64,000 nucleotides of DNA from Aradus depressus (GCA_963662175.1 OY759224.1:8482550-8546549); one strand, 5' to 3'; positions 10,708 to 21,958 are shown, numbered from the stretch's first letter. Notes: a model not told the origin generated them from the letters alone. Translations and numbers: made by a program.

Positions 10708-12089
10708 CTGGGTAGCCTGTTGTTGGCGCTGACCAGAGGAGGCGGACATAACTCCTCCTCGGCCTCTTCTCCGCTGGGCACTCCACGATACTCACACATA
10801 GTCGGATGCACTTTGTGTGCAGTCTGCATCTCAGTGAAACAGTTATCCCCCTTTCTGTCCATCTCAATTTTCTCATAGTTGTCACTCTGATGACTCGGGC
10901 GAGGCTCCTTTCTTGGTTGTCCCAAAAAACAGAACAGTACACAAGATATAAAAAGAAAAACAAATGCCACACCAGCTCCAATCCCTAGAAGTTTCCCAGT
11001 CAGTTTTGCTTCTGGTTTTTTCCTAGCAACGGACAATGTTACATTATTTTGCACTTTACCCGCTTTGTTTGAAGCTACACAAAAATAAACGCCAGCATCG
11101 GATGCTTCCACAGAATGTATTGTCAATGAACTTTTTGTGCCGGTAAAATGAATGATGTACATCTTTCTATGATTAGGTAGGCCAGAAACGTTAGCGATTG
11201 GTTGATTTTTCCGTATCCAACGCACTGTCGGTGTGGGATTGCCTGCAAATGTGCAGGACATTGTTACATTGTTGCCTTCAATTGTTTGTTCTGCCATTTT
11301 TAAAGGAGTTATACTTGGCGAACAGGCAAATTCATCTTCGTGAAGTTTTTCCCAAGTTTTACCGGAAAGTCGTGAAGGTACTCTACAAATGGCTGGAACG
11401 CTACTTGGGATGTTGTGGCTGGTCATCCACTGTTTCAATGGTCGAAGTCTGCAAGAGCAATTCCATGGATTTCCCGATAGTTCAAGACCGTGTAAGCTGA
11501 GTAAGGATGTCAAGGTGTTCGGTCGCACGTCTGCTAGGCGATTTTTGTCTAATTTCAGCCATTCAAGGCTTTGTTCCAATCCGGAGAATGCTCTGGATTC
11601 TAAAACAGATACTCTACAATCTGTCAGCTCCAATTTGACAAGTTGTGGTACATTGACAAAAGCTTCGTTTGATATCCTTTGAATAGGATTTCCGTTGAGT
11701 TTGAGTTCGCGTAGTTCGGATATAGAATCGAAAACGTGCGAGGGCACTGAGGTTATATGATTGTAACTCAAATCGAGTTCGACCAGATTGATGAGATAGC
11801 GGAATGCATATCGATCCATGGCTCGGATCCGACACTTGGCCAAGAAGACCTTCTGCAGATTGAGGAGTCCTGCGGTGTGGAAGGCGTCTTCGCCAATGGT
11901 CGCGATGGGGTTTGCTGTCAGGTCGAGAAGTTGTGTGCCGCCCTCTAGGCCGGCTGGGATCGCTGTTAGATTGCCTCGGATGCAGATTGCAGACTCTTTG
12001 CCGCTCTTCCACTTGCAGTCGCAGGCCGGGGGACAAGCTGTCGACGCCGTCAGCGAGCCTAGCAGCAGCATCAGCACTGCTCCGCGCAT
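10708..12089 (-). CDS. Kekkon-like LRR/Ig transmembrane receptor, main exon
   Basis: This exon encodes a secreted-then-anchored cell-surface protein of the kekkon type (LRR plus one Ig), a family of neuronal and epithelial adhesion or signalling modulators in insects. From the chosen ATG (12089-12087) the residues are: signal peptide 1-18; cysteine-rich LRR N-cap 19-50; about six leucine-rich repeats 52-205; LRR C-cap 208-256 (NPWNCSC start); Ig domain about 270-355 with cysteines 279 and 337, W291 and DAGVYFC; transmembrane helix about 367-389; then tail. The exon begins at 12124 after a TTGTTTCAG acceptor. A longer open frame reaching 12140 would cross this acceptor, so its ATG is rejected. 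At 10708 CCCAG meets GTAGGC, a plausible donor in phase 2. The apparent stop at 10704-10706 is then intronic and the tail continues in downstream exons. Confidence 0.88.
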
Positions 12090-12329
12090 CACTAGGCATC
12101 CTCTCTGATCAACTTTCGCATTCCCTGAAACAATAAACAACTATTTTAATTTTTCATAATTAATAATGTATTATTTAAGAAACAAGAAATCACATAGAGA
12201 TCCATAGTCTATTTTCCATCTGAAGGAAAACGTTCGTCGGTGAATCCTCTTTCCCTTTGGTCGATTTGACTGAAAATCAATAGGTGTCGTCGTTAGAAGG
12301 TTCTATATTCCATATCCGGTATACAAAAG

Positions 12330-12513
12330 CCTTTGAAGACGACACTTATTGATTTTCAGAGGAATCAGCAGAAGGGAAGGGGGTATGGAGAATGTATGGA
12401 CATGAAATTTTCAAAGTTCAAAACCCCATAAAGAGGGCACCTATTAATTTTCCGTCAAATCTGCCAAAGAGATAAGGGGGATCAGAGGAGAGGCCTCGTC
12501 TCAAAAACTCTAA
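12330..12513 (+). repeat. Dispersed repeat family A, left part (split by a MITE)
   Basis: Carries gacgacacttattgatttt, caaaaccccataaag, caaatctgccaaagag and cgtctcaaaaactctaa. It continues at 13163 with taacggcc and then further family words to about 13600. The TAA at the break is duplicated around the inserted element. A related antisense-like patch lies at 12215-12300. Confidence 0.6.
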
Positions 12514-13159
12514 AGCTGTGTCCACACTATGCCGAACGGTGTCGATGTCGGGCCGAACCGAACGCAACCCGAATCAAGTCGGTACAGATCAAAGGAAGTC
12601 GAGTCGACATCAGTAGTGTAGACGTGTCGAAGCATGTTGCTCAACTTTTCAGCTGTATTGATATCAGATAACTTTATCACCAGTTAACTGATAAAGTCCA
12701 AAAAGTCATTTTGTTCAGATTTCTTTTTTGCTCAGTGCATTTTTTTTTTTTTTTTTTAATGCTATTTTAGTTTTAATTTATTAATTTTGGTCAAGATGAA
12801 TTGGAGTGACGAAAAAACAATTTATTTTATTGAAATGTACCGTGATCGTCATGGATTGTGAGACTCAACTGATTCAAAACACAAAAACAGAAACAAAATA
12901 CACGATGCGACGACGAAGATGTTGCCTTGCAGCAGCCACTGCAGTATCTCCTGCATCACCCATCTTGGGACACGGATATTTAAAATTTAAATTAAGTTAA
13001 AACTATTTAAATCTGCACTTTTCACTATCTGTCTCGACTGTCGATGTGTTCGGTCGACACGTCCACACATACTGAAGATATGTGGACTAGTCAAAAGTCG
13101 AACGTGTCGAATGGAGTTTGTCGATCGGCCTTTTCGGTCTGCATAGTGTGGACACAGAA
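12514..13159 (+). mobile_element. PIF/Harbinger-like non-autonomous element with MADF remnant
   Basis: Terminal inverted repeats share CTGTGTCCACACTATGC. The element is flanked by TAA (12511-12513, 13160-13162), the 3-bp TWA duplication typical of PIF/Harbinger. From 12796 a coding remnant begins MNWSDEKTIYFIEMYRDRHG, matching the start of the MADF/Myb-like accessory protein of Harbinger elements. The tryptophan expected next is a TGA stop, and the rest is largely deleted. It sits inside a family A repeat. Confidence 0.75.
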
Positions 13160-13162
13160 TAA

Positions 13163-13600
13163 TAACGGCCTATGAAGTGAATGTAACAACACATAATTTA
13201 GAAAGAAAATTCAGAAGTCCTTATTTAAGTGAAATATCAGTCAAAAATTCGATGCAGAATTTTCAACTGAATTTCATGTTTTTCGACCTTTAGATTTTAA
13301 ATATAAAAAAAAAATGTGTGTTTGTCTGTGAACATGATAGCTCCCGATGTTAATCCAGGATCTTCTAACGTCAAACCTGTTGTTTATATAACAAATCTAC
13401 CAAAAGAAACGGTGGATTAAGGGGGAGGATAACTTCCGATGTAATGAATATATCGACACAAAATTTAGTATTATCGATTTAGGAGCCCCCCCCGCAATTC
13501 AACTGTGGAATATTAGGTTTTGAGGGGGGAGCGAAATATTTATTGATTAATTCGTTCTGGCGAAGTACGTTGTCGGTGATTCACACAGTTGATTAATTCA
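13163..13600 (+). repeat. Dispersed repeat family A, right part
   Basis: Contains caaaaattcgatgcagaatt, tttttcgacctttagattt, gtctgtgaacatgata, gtaatgaatatatcgacac and ttaggagccccc, in the family's usual order. No open frame of note. Confidence 0.65.
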
Positions 13601-13730
13601 ATTAATTTTTTGAGTTGAACGATTGGTCTAGTCAGTAAAATTTTTGATTTTATGAGGACATCGTACTTAAATAGCCTCTCCTTGGGTCAGTAACAAAACA
13701 TGGAGATAAATTCACATTTTATTAGGGTGC

Positions 13731-13762
13731 ACCCCCCCCCCCCCCCCCCCCTCCCCTCCCTC
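13731..13762 (+). repeat. Homopolymer C run
   Basis: More than 20 consecutive C residues followed by tcccctccctc. The run length is unlikely to be reliable in an assembly. Confidence 0.9.
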
Positions 13763-15294
13763 TACGAGACATTACTCTTTTTAATTTCCCTCTTGAATGT
13801 CTACATTTGTATTCCTGTTGCGATCTCTCTCGCTATTTTTTTGTACTTTTTCTCTTGCTTTTTCCACTGTAGTTAGGACAGTCCTAACTACACTGAAACA
13901 CCCAAAACGACCCTTGTCTAACACTCATCTGTTGCGGTTTTGCCTCATATCCCATTCATAACCAATCCAAAACGAAATGAGGCAATCCTAACGGGGAAAT
14001 AGTCGACTCAAATAATTTTTAAACTAGGGTTTGCCGTTCCGGAACATTTTTTCAATACCGACTTTTAAAATTTCAGGATTTTGGAATTTCTGATACCTTC
14101 AATTCATGGATTTCAGAGTATTGGTTTTTGAAGTGAAACTTCTTTATGCGCACTGGGCAACTTGGGGATTAAGCTGGTAAATGAGTTACGAAATTATGTG
14201 ATTCGCTGAACACCTCCCAGACCTGTTCCGCACCAGTGTTTTAGTTTGTCCCCCAAAAAAGTGGTTTACAGAGTCCAAGTTGAAAAAAAAAAAGTGTATA
14301 ATCTGTGAGGGCACCGATTAAAGAACCTACATTCCAAATTTGAACGAAATCCACCGTTTGCGCACAGGGGTCAGTGTAAGCATTTAATTTTTTTGAATTC
14401 TGAGAGTGACAGTTAGGGAGCGCTCACCACCCCGCCTCCCGGAGCTCAAATTAAGAAATTACAAATGTTGCATCACGTTCGGAGGAACAAATTCTTCATA
14501 TTATTACCCAATCTACTGATAATGAATCACAAAGGTGAGGGTACGCCTGCTTAGCGTTGTTTGCGTCATAAACAGCGTCTTTTTTTCTTTCTCAATTCTC
14601 ATTCTCTATTCTCTCGCGTTCAAAAACCTACATTTCTTATATCTCTCTTAGACTTATTGTCTCTACTTTGGAATCAAATGTAGTGATTTCTGATGTTCCT
14701 AACAACGAAAATAACGTTGATTCAACAAATGAGTAGAAATAACATACTTGAGCCAATAAATAAAACTGTTTGCACCTAAAATGTTGAGTTAATTGAGAAA
14801 TCCCAAACAACATAAAAATAATATTTATGGATGAAAATACAAAACATTAAAAAATCGCGAAAGAAGTTTCACTTCTGGCGTGTGTTCAAAGCATACACCA
14901 TTTTTTTTCAGTCTCGGGATTTCGGAAGCTTGACATTTTCAATCTTGAGGTTTTGGAATCCCGGCATTTGCAATCTTAGAATTTTGGGATCCTGATATCA
15001 TGATACATAGCGTATAATTACTGGAGCGCGTTAGCGCCTCTCATGAGGGAGCATAGATACAACGAAAACATGACATACTTTGAAAGGTTATATCTTCGAA
15101 ACTAATAATCGTAAATTAATAAATAATACGTCATTAGATAGATTGTAGGATATGCATCCTATGTGAGGCCAATCATGAATCACCGGCTAGGTACTTCCCC
15201 AGTCCGAAATAATAAATTACGTGTTTTCCTTTCAATGCCAATTGATCGTTTGGGCTGGGCCTCTTCCCTTTGGCCGATTTAGCTGAAAATCAAT
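13763..15294. other. Decayed repeat DNA, no gene
   Basis: A degenerate word (ttttggaatttc, ttttggaatcccggc) recurs near 14040-14130 and 14900-15000. A gaagtgaaacttctt-like motif occurs in opposite orientation near 14132 and 14862. This suggests the ends of an old inverted-repeat element. The stretch 15170-15260 has family A antisense words. No coding signal. Confidence 0.4.
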
Positions 15295-16110
15295 AAGGGA
15301 AGTTATGTAATCGGTAAAAAATTTGATGAGGAGTTTACAACGGAATTTTATGTTTACCAATCTTTAGATTCAAAATATGAAAAAAACAAAACAAATGTCT
15401 GTATGTCTGTGAACACGATAACTCCTAATAGAATGAACGTATCAACACGAAATTTTATATGTGAGACCAAAACTCCATAAGGACAACATTCATACATTTT
15501 CATCCAAATCGGGCAAAAGAGAGGGGGGAATTTGGGGAGAGTCTTAACTCAAAAACTTTAATAACTGCCGTTGTAATGAATGTATCGACATAAAATTTCA
15601 TATTTAAAGTCAAAACCCAATGAGAATATATTTCTTAGTGGTAGGCAGATGTAGTGGACTAGAGAAGAGGTCAAGGGACAGGTACGAGTGAGTATCAGAG
15701 ACCAGCTGAACACTGGTGCCTCAAACCGGTGTCCAGCTGGTCTCTGATACTCGTACGTGTCCCTTGACCTCTCCTCTAGCAAGTTTCATCACCTGAAGGT
15801 GGCAAATTGCCGAAACTAGTTGTGGGTAAATAAATCTATGTTGAACTGATACATCTATTACTTATTCAATGAGAATATATCCTGTCAAATGTCAGCGATA
15901 TCGACTGAAGGGGAGGGTGGTTCAAGGGAGTGGGCTCAATTCAAAAACCCTAATATCTGCCGATGTAATGAATTTATTGACAAACAATTTAGTATTAGGA
16001 TTTAGGAGCCCCTAAGTCAATTATTGAATATTAGCGCAAACGGTCGACTGGTTTTGTAGGGGAAACGAAAAATTAATTGATTAATTTGTTCTGAGGAAGT
16101 AGATTGCCGG
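15295..16110 (+). repeat. Dispersed repeat family A, long copy with an insertion
   Basis: Starts gaagttatgtaatcggt and runs through ttcaaaatatgaa, gtctgtgaacacgata, gaatgaacgtatcaacac, caaaacccaatgagaatata, then after an insertion catcgactgaaggg-like sequence, and ends ttgttctgaggaagtagattg. It is the best view of the family's length (about 570 bp without the insert). Confidence 0.7.
15622..15866 (+). mobile_element. Hairpin-bearing retroposed insert with hammerhead-like motif
   Basis: The motif caatgagaatatat occurs on both sides, so this is an insertion with a roughly 14-bp target duplication. Inside, 15660-15780 is an inverted repeat (gaggtcaagggac, tatcagagaccagct and their complements). 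It is followed by CACCTGAAGGTGGCAAATTGCC and then GAAACTAG. This resembles a Penelope-type hammerhead core with one altered core base, a 4-bp stem (GGCA/TGCC) and a 3-base loop. Confidence 0.55.
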
Positions 16111-16711
16111 TGCTTCACATTCATAGTGAACCTACTGACATCCCAATGGGAAACTGTATTTTAAAAATACAAAATTGCAAATGTAATAATAAGAAACAGC
16201 CGTGGGTTACATTCAATTTGGGTTTCAACATGAATATCTTTTCATGTCGAGGCGGATGGGAAAATGTAGGATGAAATGTGGGGAAAAAGCTATTTGGCTA
16301 AAATACAATTCTGCCGTCCCTTGAGGCAAATGTTTACCTAGAGGCCTCTCTGGCAACATTTCTGCCCGTCCTATCTTCTTATATTATGTTATACATGTTT
16401 ATTTTAAATATAATATATAGTGCTATATTCAGAAATTTTATTTTGTTTTGAGTGTATTTCAGCCAGTCGCGGATCTACAGTGTAGCAGGCCCTGACGGTT
16501 TGTCTTCGCTGAGGTTAATAATAATAATGGAAATGGTTATTTCCATAAAACCATAACATGGTAATAGGATACCTCATAAGAATATCCCCATACAAGACTG
16601 AAACGACAAGAACTTAACAGAAGATTTGGATTGGTTTACTAATAAACTGATAATATTAAAATTCAATAGAAACGTTGGGAATTGTTTGAATAATAATTTG
16701 CGTTTAGATTA
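16111..16711. other. Unclassified DNA
   Basis: No coding frame, recognisable repeat or RNA gene. Contains an imperfect ATAATAATAA run at 16519-16530. Confidence 0.4.
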
Positions 16712-17505
16712 CACTGGTCGGCATGAAAATCGGCTCACACCATTCCTGCTGATTCTTATGTAAAATGATCTCCTGAATCCGAATATGACCCCCGTTTTCC
16801 CCCATCACCCACCGTTTTCAGGAGAGGCCCCCCCACCTATTTTTATCACTTTTCGATAATTTGGAGGGATGAAAAGGATTATTTTAACCTTTACATCTCT
16901 TCTGAAAGGCTAGAGAAGTGAACAGTTCTAAAACATGAACTTTGTAGAAAGGAGGTTGATTTGGGGCGGGGGGATTTGCCCATTAAATTGAAAAAAATCA
17001 TTGAAATTAATTGATTTTTCCGTTTTTTCCGCAATTTTTTCACTTATTGTCTACATATTCCAGCCTCCAGCCCCCCTCATCCGCCCCCAAACACCCCCAA
17101 ATAATAAAAATATAATATATTTTTATTATTTGGGGATGTTTATATGTATAATATATTATAGCAACAGTTCGGAGGATTCACTGTATTACGCTGGCGCTCT
17201 CAGTACTTCGCGCGAACAGGTTTGCACAAGAGTCAACTTGTCTGTGTTCTAGCCTTTCTACAAAGTTCATGTTTTAGAACTGTTCACTTCTCTAGCCCCT
17301 CAGAAGAAATGTAAAGGCTAAAATAATCCTTTTCATCCCTCCAAGTTATCGTAAAGTGATAAAAATAGGTGGGGGGGCCTCCCCCGAAAACGGTGGGTGA
17401 TGGGGGAAAACGGGGGTCATATTCGGATTCAGGAGGTCATTTTACATAAGAATCAACTGGAATGGTGTCAGGGCTCGAAAAACATTTTTTTTTTGCCAAC
17501 CAGTG
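16712..17505. mobile_element. Palindromic MITE with TTA duplication (PIF/Harbinger-like)
   Basis: The outer 250 bp on the left (from CACTGGTCGGCA) is repeated inverted on the right (ending TGCCAACCAGTG). Long matched arms include acccccgttttcccccat, tagagaagtgaacagtt and acatgaactttgtagaaagg. TTA flanks both ends, consistent with a 3-bp duplication. No transposase remnant is seen in the core. Confidence 0.65.
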
Positions 17506-17650
17506 TTATTTCTATCTATATATTTAATAAAGCAAATTTTTTTTTTTTTCTTTTGTCCTGTTAGCTGTGGTACGTCAAATAAAAAAATAAATAAGAAAAG
17601 TAAGCTTTTATCGTAATGAAATCAGGTGTGGAAGGGTCTCATTTATTATT
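17506..17650 (+). repeat. Repeat shared with 57505-57640
   Basis: Both places read tttaataaa.caaatt, a T run, ttttgtcctrttagytgtgg, an A-rich gap, and aagcttttatcgtaatg followed by aaatcaggtgtggaaggg. Function unknown. Confidence 0.7.
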
Positions 17651-17685
17651 AAATTTAGCCGATTAGATCATCATCATCCTCGGCG

Positions 17686-17992
17686 CTACAGCTCCATTCG
17701 AGCCTTGGCCTCCTCCAGAGACTTCCCCCAAAGATTCCTGTCCAGCGCAAGCCTTCTCCAGTTTCGCAGCCGAAGGTTCCTTGTGTCCTCATCGACTGCG
17801 TTCTGCGTCCATCCATCTCTTCCTGGGTCTTCCTCGTTCTCTGTTTTCACTAGCAACAGTCTTCGTGCGGTTTCAGCCTCCTGCATCCTTTGCACATGGC
17901 CTGCCCATCGAAGCCTCGCCAGTCTTATCATATCTGTGACCTTGGGGTCTCCAAACTCCGCAGCGACCTCGGCATTATTTTTAATTCTGAAC
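17686..17992 (-). pseudogene. RTE-like LINE ORF2 C-terminus
   Basis: Reads RLRWAGHVQRM, a block ending GRDGW (the usual GRPR.RW degraded), then VDEDTRNLRLRNWRRLAL and DRNLWGKSLEEAKARMEL at the end. This order (RLRWAGHV, then D......W......DR..W...LEEAKA..GL) is the C-terminal signature of RTE-like endonuclease/reverse transcriptases in arthropods. The upstream part of the frame (up to 18084) is family A repeat, so the frame is chimeric. A second relic of this type is at 43830-44091. Confidence 0.75.
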
Positions 17993-18260
17993 ACGATTAG
18001 ATCATCAGTTTTTTTAATTTTTTGAGTTAAGCCCCTATCTCGGATCCCCCTCTCCCCTTCAGCCGATTCAAAATTAATGGACATCGTCCTTATGGAGTTT
18101 TGAATTTAAATATAAAATTTCATATTGATATATTTATTACATCGGCAGTTATTGGGTTTTTTGAGTCGAACCCATCTTCTTATCACCGTTTCCCTTCGGT
18201 CAATTCCGCTGAAAATTAATACGTGTCGTCCTTGTAGGGTTCTGGATATACATATATAAA
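17993..18260 (-). repeat. Dispersed repeat family A, antisense
   Basis: Carries ccccttcagccgattcaaa, ttaatggacatcgtcctta, tacatcggcagttattgg and aattaatacgtgtcgtcctt. Confidence 0.6.
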
Positions 18261-18774
18261 ATTTTACATATTATAAGAAAATTATAATTAAGTTTATTTC
18301 TGTCTTCTTAGTATGCAGGGATCATTGTTATTTTTCTTTATTTTTTTGCGTAATTTTAACTGAAACCATTAAAAAATGTAGGAGAATTTTATATTAGAAT
18401 TCTTCTCACGCCTTGAAGATAATTTTAGTTTAATAAAAAATTAGTCTTAAAGATAGCAACATTTAAAAATTTTTATTTATAAAAATTTTCAAATTTTTTT
18501 CTTATAGGCAGGAAAAAAAAAAGATAAACAAAAGCGGTAATTATTTTTTATTTACCCAACTTCACAAAATTTGGGAAATGAGCACTAAAATAATTTAACA
18601 TTTACAAAATTATCTCAGATTTTCAAATTGTGATTATATCGTATCGTAATTACAAGCTATTGTATGTATTGTCAAAAGTTAATTGTAACAAAAACACTAT
18701 AATTTATTAAATCCTCAATTTGGTGATATATTGATATTAAAATTACACAACTTGCCAAGTATACGGGAATATAA
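18261..18774. other. AT-rich DNA
   Basis: T- and A-rich with no supported frame. The stretch aattgtgattatatcg at 18625 recurs at 19062, showing a local duplication that continues into family A. Confidence 0.4.
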
Positions 18775-19430
18775 AAAAATCGACGTTTAGTGTTCATCGG
18801 AATTTCATGTTATCCGACTCTGATTTCAGAAAGGAAAAAAAATGTCTGTCTGTATGTACAATGTGTGTGTATTCTTGAATACTATAACTCCCGATAGAAT
18901 GAATGTATCAACATATAATTTTTTATGTGTTTCCAGTATTTTCTGAGGACGACACGTAGTGATTTTCAGCCATATCGTCTAGAGGAAAGGGGAAATTAAG
19001 AGGGAGGCTTAATACAAAAACTTTAATGATTACCGATAAAATGTATCGACACCCAGATTTTCAAATTGTGGATTATATTGTAATTACAAGACTATCGTCT
19101 TGTGTCGAGAAGTATACCAGTTGTGTAATCAATAAAAAAATCGACGTTTATTTTTCATCAGAATTCCATGTTTTCGGACTGATTTCAAAAAGGAAAACAA
19201 ATGTCGGTCTGTCTGTATGTGTGTGTGTATCTTTGAACACTATCCTCCCGATAGAATGAATGTGTCATCATGGAATTTTTTTTGTGATTTCAGGATCTTC
19301 TAGTGATTTTCAGCCATATCGTCTGATGAAATGAATGTATCGAAACAAAATTTATTATTACTGAAGAGAGAGCGAAAACGTAATTGAATAATTCGTACTG
19401 GGAAAATACATTTTTCATTCACTGACCGCC
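18775..19430 (+). repeat. Dispersed repeat family A, tandem pair
   Basis: Two successive partial copies (about 18775-19045 and 19130-19430) share aaaaaatcgacgttta, atcggaatttcatg or an equivalent, gtctgtctgtatgt, gatagaatgaatgt and gattttcagccatatcgtct. They look like a tandem duplication of one insertion. Confidence 0.6.
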
Positions 19431-20056
19431 TTTTCTTTTACTAATATTTTGATGTTTGTTCCTAGATAGGATATCAATTGAAGGGTAGAAAAATTATTGA
19501 GGACAGAGGAGACAAGAAGACAAGAAGGATGTGAAAGAAGAGAGTAGATCGGCCAAGGAAGAGGTGATCGATCTCTCCAGTGAACCGGGAAGCAGGACTT
19601 AAACATGAGAAACCCTCTTTCAGTATTTAGACTCCGCCAGTCAGCTTGACTGGACCGTCCGTTAAGTGTCTACTTTATGCATATACTCTACGCATAACTG
19701 TAGTTCTGACCTAGCCGGCTTTCGATATTGCCCTCATCATCAGACAGCCTCCAAAAAAAAAAAAAACATAATTCAATATGTCGTCGGTAAATGAGCGGTA
19801 TGTAATTTTTCAGAACAACAAGCAGTTAACAAAGTAAGTTGAAAGCCCAGTGCTTCCAGGGAAGGGATAAGAGCATTGGATGCTTAGGTCCCTAGGTGTA
19901 AAGCATCAACTCTCCAGAAATATTTTCTCCAGCAGAAATTAGTCAATTAAGTTTTTGTTTTCCCTTCAAGATCATTCGCGTTCAATTGCGTAACTTTCCC
20001 TAGACTTCGTATAGCTGGGGGTCGATTATGAACAGAAAAATAGGTAAGTTTGAAGA
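19431..20056. other. Unclassified DNA with a family A-like end
   Basis: Nothing coding. 19780-19990 resembles decayed family A antisense (gtcggtaaatgagcgg, agtcaattaagtttttg). Confidence 0.35.
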
Positions 20057-20656
20057 CAGTAGAGTCTCGCTAATCCGGACATCCGGTTAATCCGGAACTA
20101 AAAATTTAGTTTAGCGAGCGGTATGTACGAAAATAATTCAAAGAGAGGGTTTGACTACTGACCTTGAGGCGCCTACAAGATCGTACGGCAAAACGACGTC
20201 GGTCTTCTTTAAAGCAAAAAAAACATTACCGAATTTTTTTAGTGAGTCTAAAAATATTATTCTTGTTTTCATTATGTACTGTACATTGTTTTATTTTATA
20301 GTCCTGTTCAAAATTTAACGTTTACATATTTCGTTTTTAAAATTCTTAATTTTTACATTATAACATTAATGTACCGTGGTTTGTTTTGTACAGTAGTACT
20401 GTACTGCACAATAAATACATTTTGAGTTATAATCACAAAGATGTTTTGTTTTTTTAACCCTCAGTTCGTAGGTAGAAAACTTAGATCTATGTATACATTA
20501 CGTAGTATTGAAAATAAAATTAACCTGAAAGAAAAGGTGTATTTATGAGAAGAAAAAAAAGTCGCTAAAATATTTATCATGTGCATTTTACTGCAAATTC
20601 CATTTAATCCGGACGGGGTCCGGTCCAATCTAGTCCGGATTAGCGGGACTCTACTG
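20057..20656. mobile_element. Tigger/pogo-like non-autonomous element
   Basis: Inverted termini CAGTAGAGTCTCGCTAATCC and the complement of GGATTAGCGGGACTCTACTG. The pattern CAGTAGAGTCTCNNTNATCC is typical of Tigger-type elements. TA follows the right end; the left flank is GA, probably TA mutated. No intact transposase fragment is recognised. Confidence 0.75.
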
Positions 20657-20689
20657 TATTAATATTACAAAAGTGGAATTTCGTCCGAA

Positions 20690-21030
20690 GCCATTCTAGA
20701 TCAGCATTTGTTTTGGGCCACTTGAAGAGTTCTCAAGTTGGTATTGCTTGCAAGACCGGCCCACACTGGGCATGCATACGTTATCACTGGCCGCAACAGT
20801 AGCTTGTATATGAGGAGTCTATTGGTTAGATTAAGGGCTGCCTGTCTATGGATTAACGGGAATAAGAACAAGTCCGCTCACAGTATTTGCTTTCTGCCTG
20901 ATATGTTGCCTGAAACTCAGTCGTCTGTCTAGAAGAACACTAAGGTAAACTTTTATGTACATAAATGATGTGAACAATGGATTACCATTTTTTTGGCTTC
21001 GTAATATAGTGTGTTTATACGTTCCCACTT
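20690..21030 (-). pseudogene. Jockey-like LINE RT C-terminal remnant
   Basis: Minus-strand fragments read LLDRRLSFRQHIRQK and then LLIYKLLLRPVITYACPVW followed by AGLASNTNLRTLQVAQNK. They correspond to the LD..L....H....K and Y...LRP...Y..PVW blocks after the RT palm. Frame changes and stops separate the blocks. This is the region also preserved in the 38440-39110 copy, but from a different family. Confidence 0.75.
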
Positions 21031-21644
21031 CGTAATACCGCGTGTTTTAAACCAAAATACCTTAAAAATCGATTCGTTATTCTGAGTGTTCAGAAATGCA
21101 TTGATTTTTTTTCGCTATTTCTAGTTTTTCCTTATATTGAGTCAATAGTATTAACCAATTTGTAAAATCATAATATCTTTGAATGAGAAAATGTTACACA
21201 AAGAGTCTGATGAAGAGATTTGTGGGCCACAATGAGAAAGTGAAATAGAGATTCAATAGAGATGATATTGGGTAAAAAGGTGTACGAAGGGGAAGGGAGA
21301 GAAAGGGACTTGATAGTAATTAAGTTGATGATAAATGTTGTAAAGTACCATTTGGCTAAGTCCGAGGTGGGCTTTAATATCTCCAAGGTTCCAACTTTGT
21401 CAGTCCGTTGCCAGGCTCCCATCCAAGATTAATTTTCTCCTGACTTCTCGTTTATTGTTCCCCATCTTCCATTCCTTGGTCATAGCATCATTTAGAGGAT
21501 GTAATTACTACTATGAAGGATGATGTATTACTGATGTAACCAAAAAAACTGGACAAAAAAACTCTTATGATCGATCATATTATCACTTTTTCCATATTAA
21601 AAAAATGTTTATTCCACAAGTTAAATAAATAATATGGAAGAGAG
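21031..21644. other. No gene seen
   Basis: AT-rich with a few short frames and no motif. The stretch 21180-21430 is balanced in composition but has no recognisable coding or repeat identity. Confidence 0.35.
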
Positions 21645-21958
21645 CGCATGTAGCTCAGTGGTATGCGTTCTTGCCTTCTGAGCTCAATATCGTGGGTTCG
21701 AAATCCGCCCAAGGCCCTTAGTTTATTTTATCTGGGAGGTGGGACGTTAAGCGATGGTCCCGGGCCTGTACGATGTCAGGTACTCTTTAAAGACCCCTGC
21801 CCTAGGTGAATAAAAATTTAGGGTAGGCAAAATTTAGGACTCCCACAGTAGAGTTGGGCTCATGTTCACCAGAGTGACGAAAGAGCGCTCTAGTAGTAGG
21901 CGATATGACCTCGTAGTTAAAGTCCGGGCATGAGTCATAAAACCTAACCTGTATCAAT
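21645..21958 (+). mobile_element. SINE copy (CCTAA-tail subfamily)
   Basis: Head gcatgtagctcagtggtatgc with B box gggttcgaaatcc. The body has a deletion after ctgggaggt. It ends cataaaacctaacct. Confidence 0.88.

Noticed and set aside
10685..12136. Several overlapping frames on both strands across the receptor exon
   Set aside because: They are shadows of the minus-strand LRR/Ig frame, which alone shows signal peptide, LRR caps, Ig cysteines and a membrane helix.
12089..12140. Upstream start of the receptor at 12140
   Set aside because: It lies upstream of a good TTGTTTCAG acceptor at 12125-12127. The ATG at 12089 gives a proper signal peptide.
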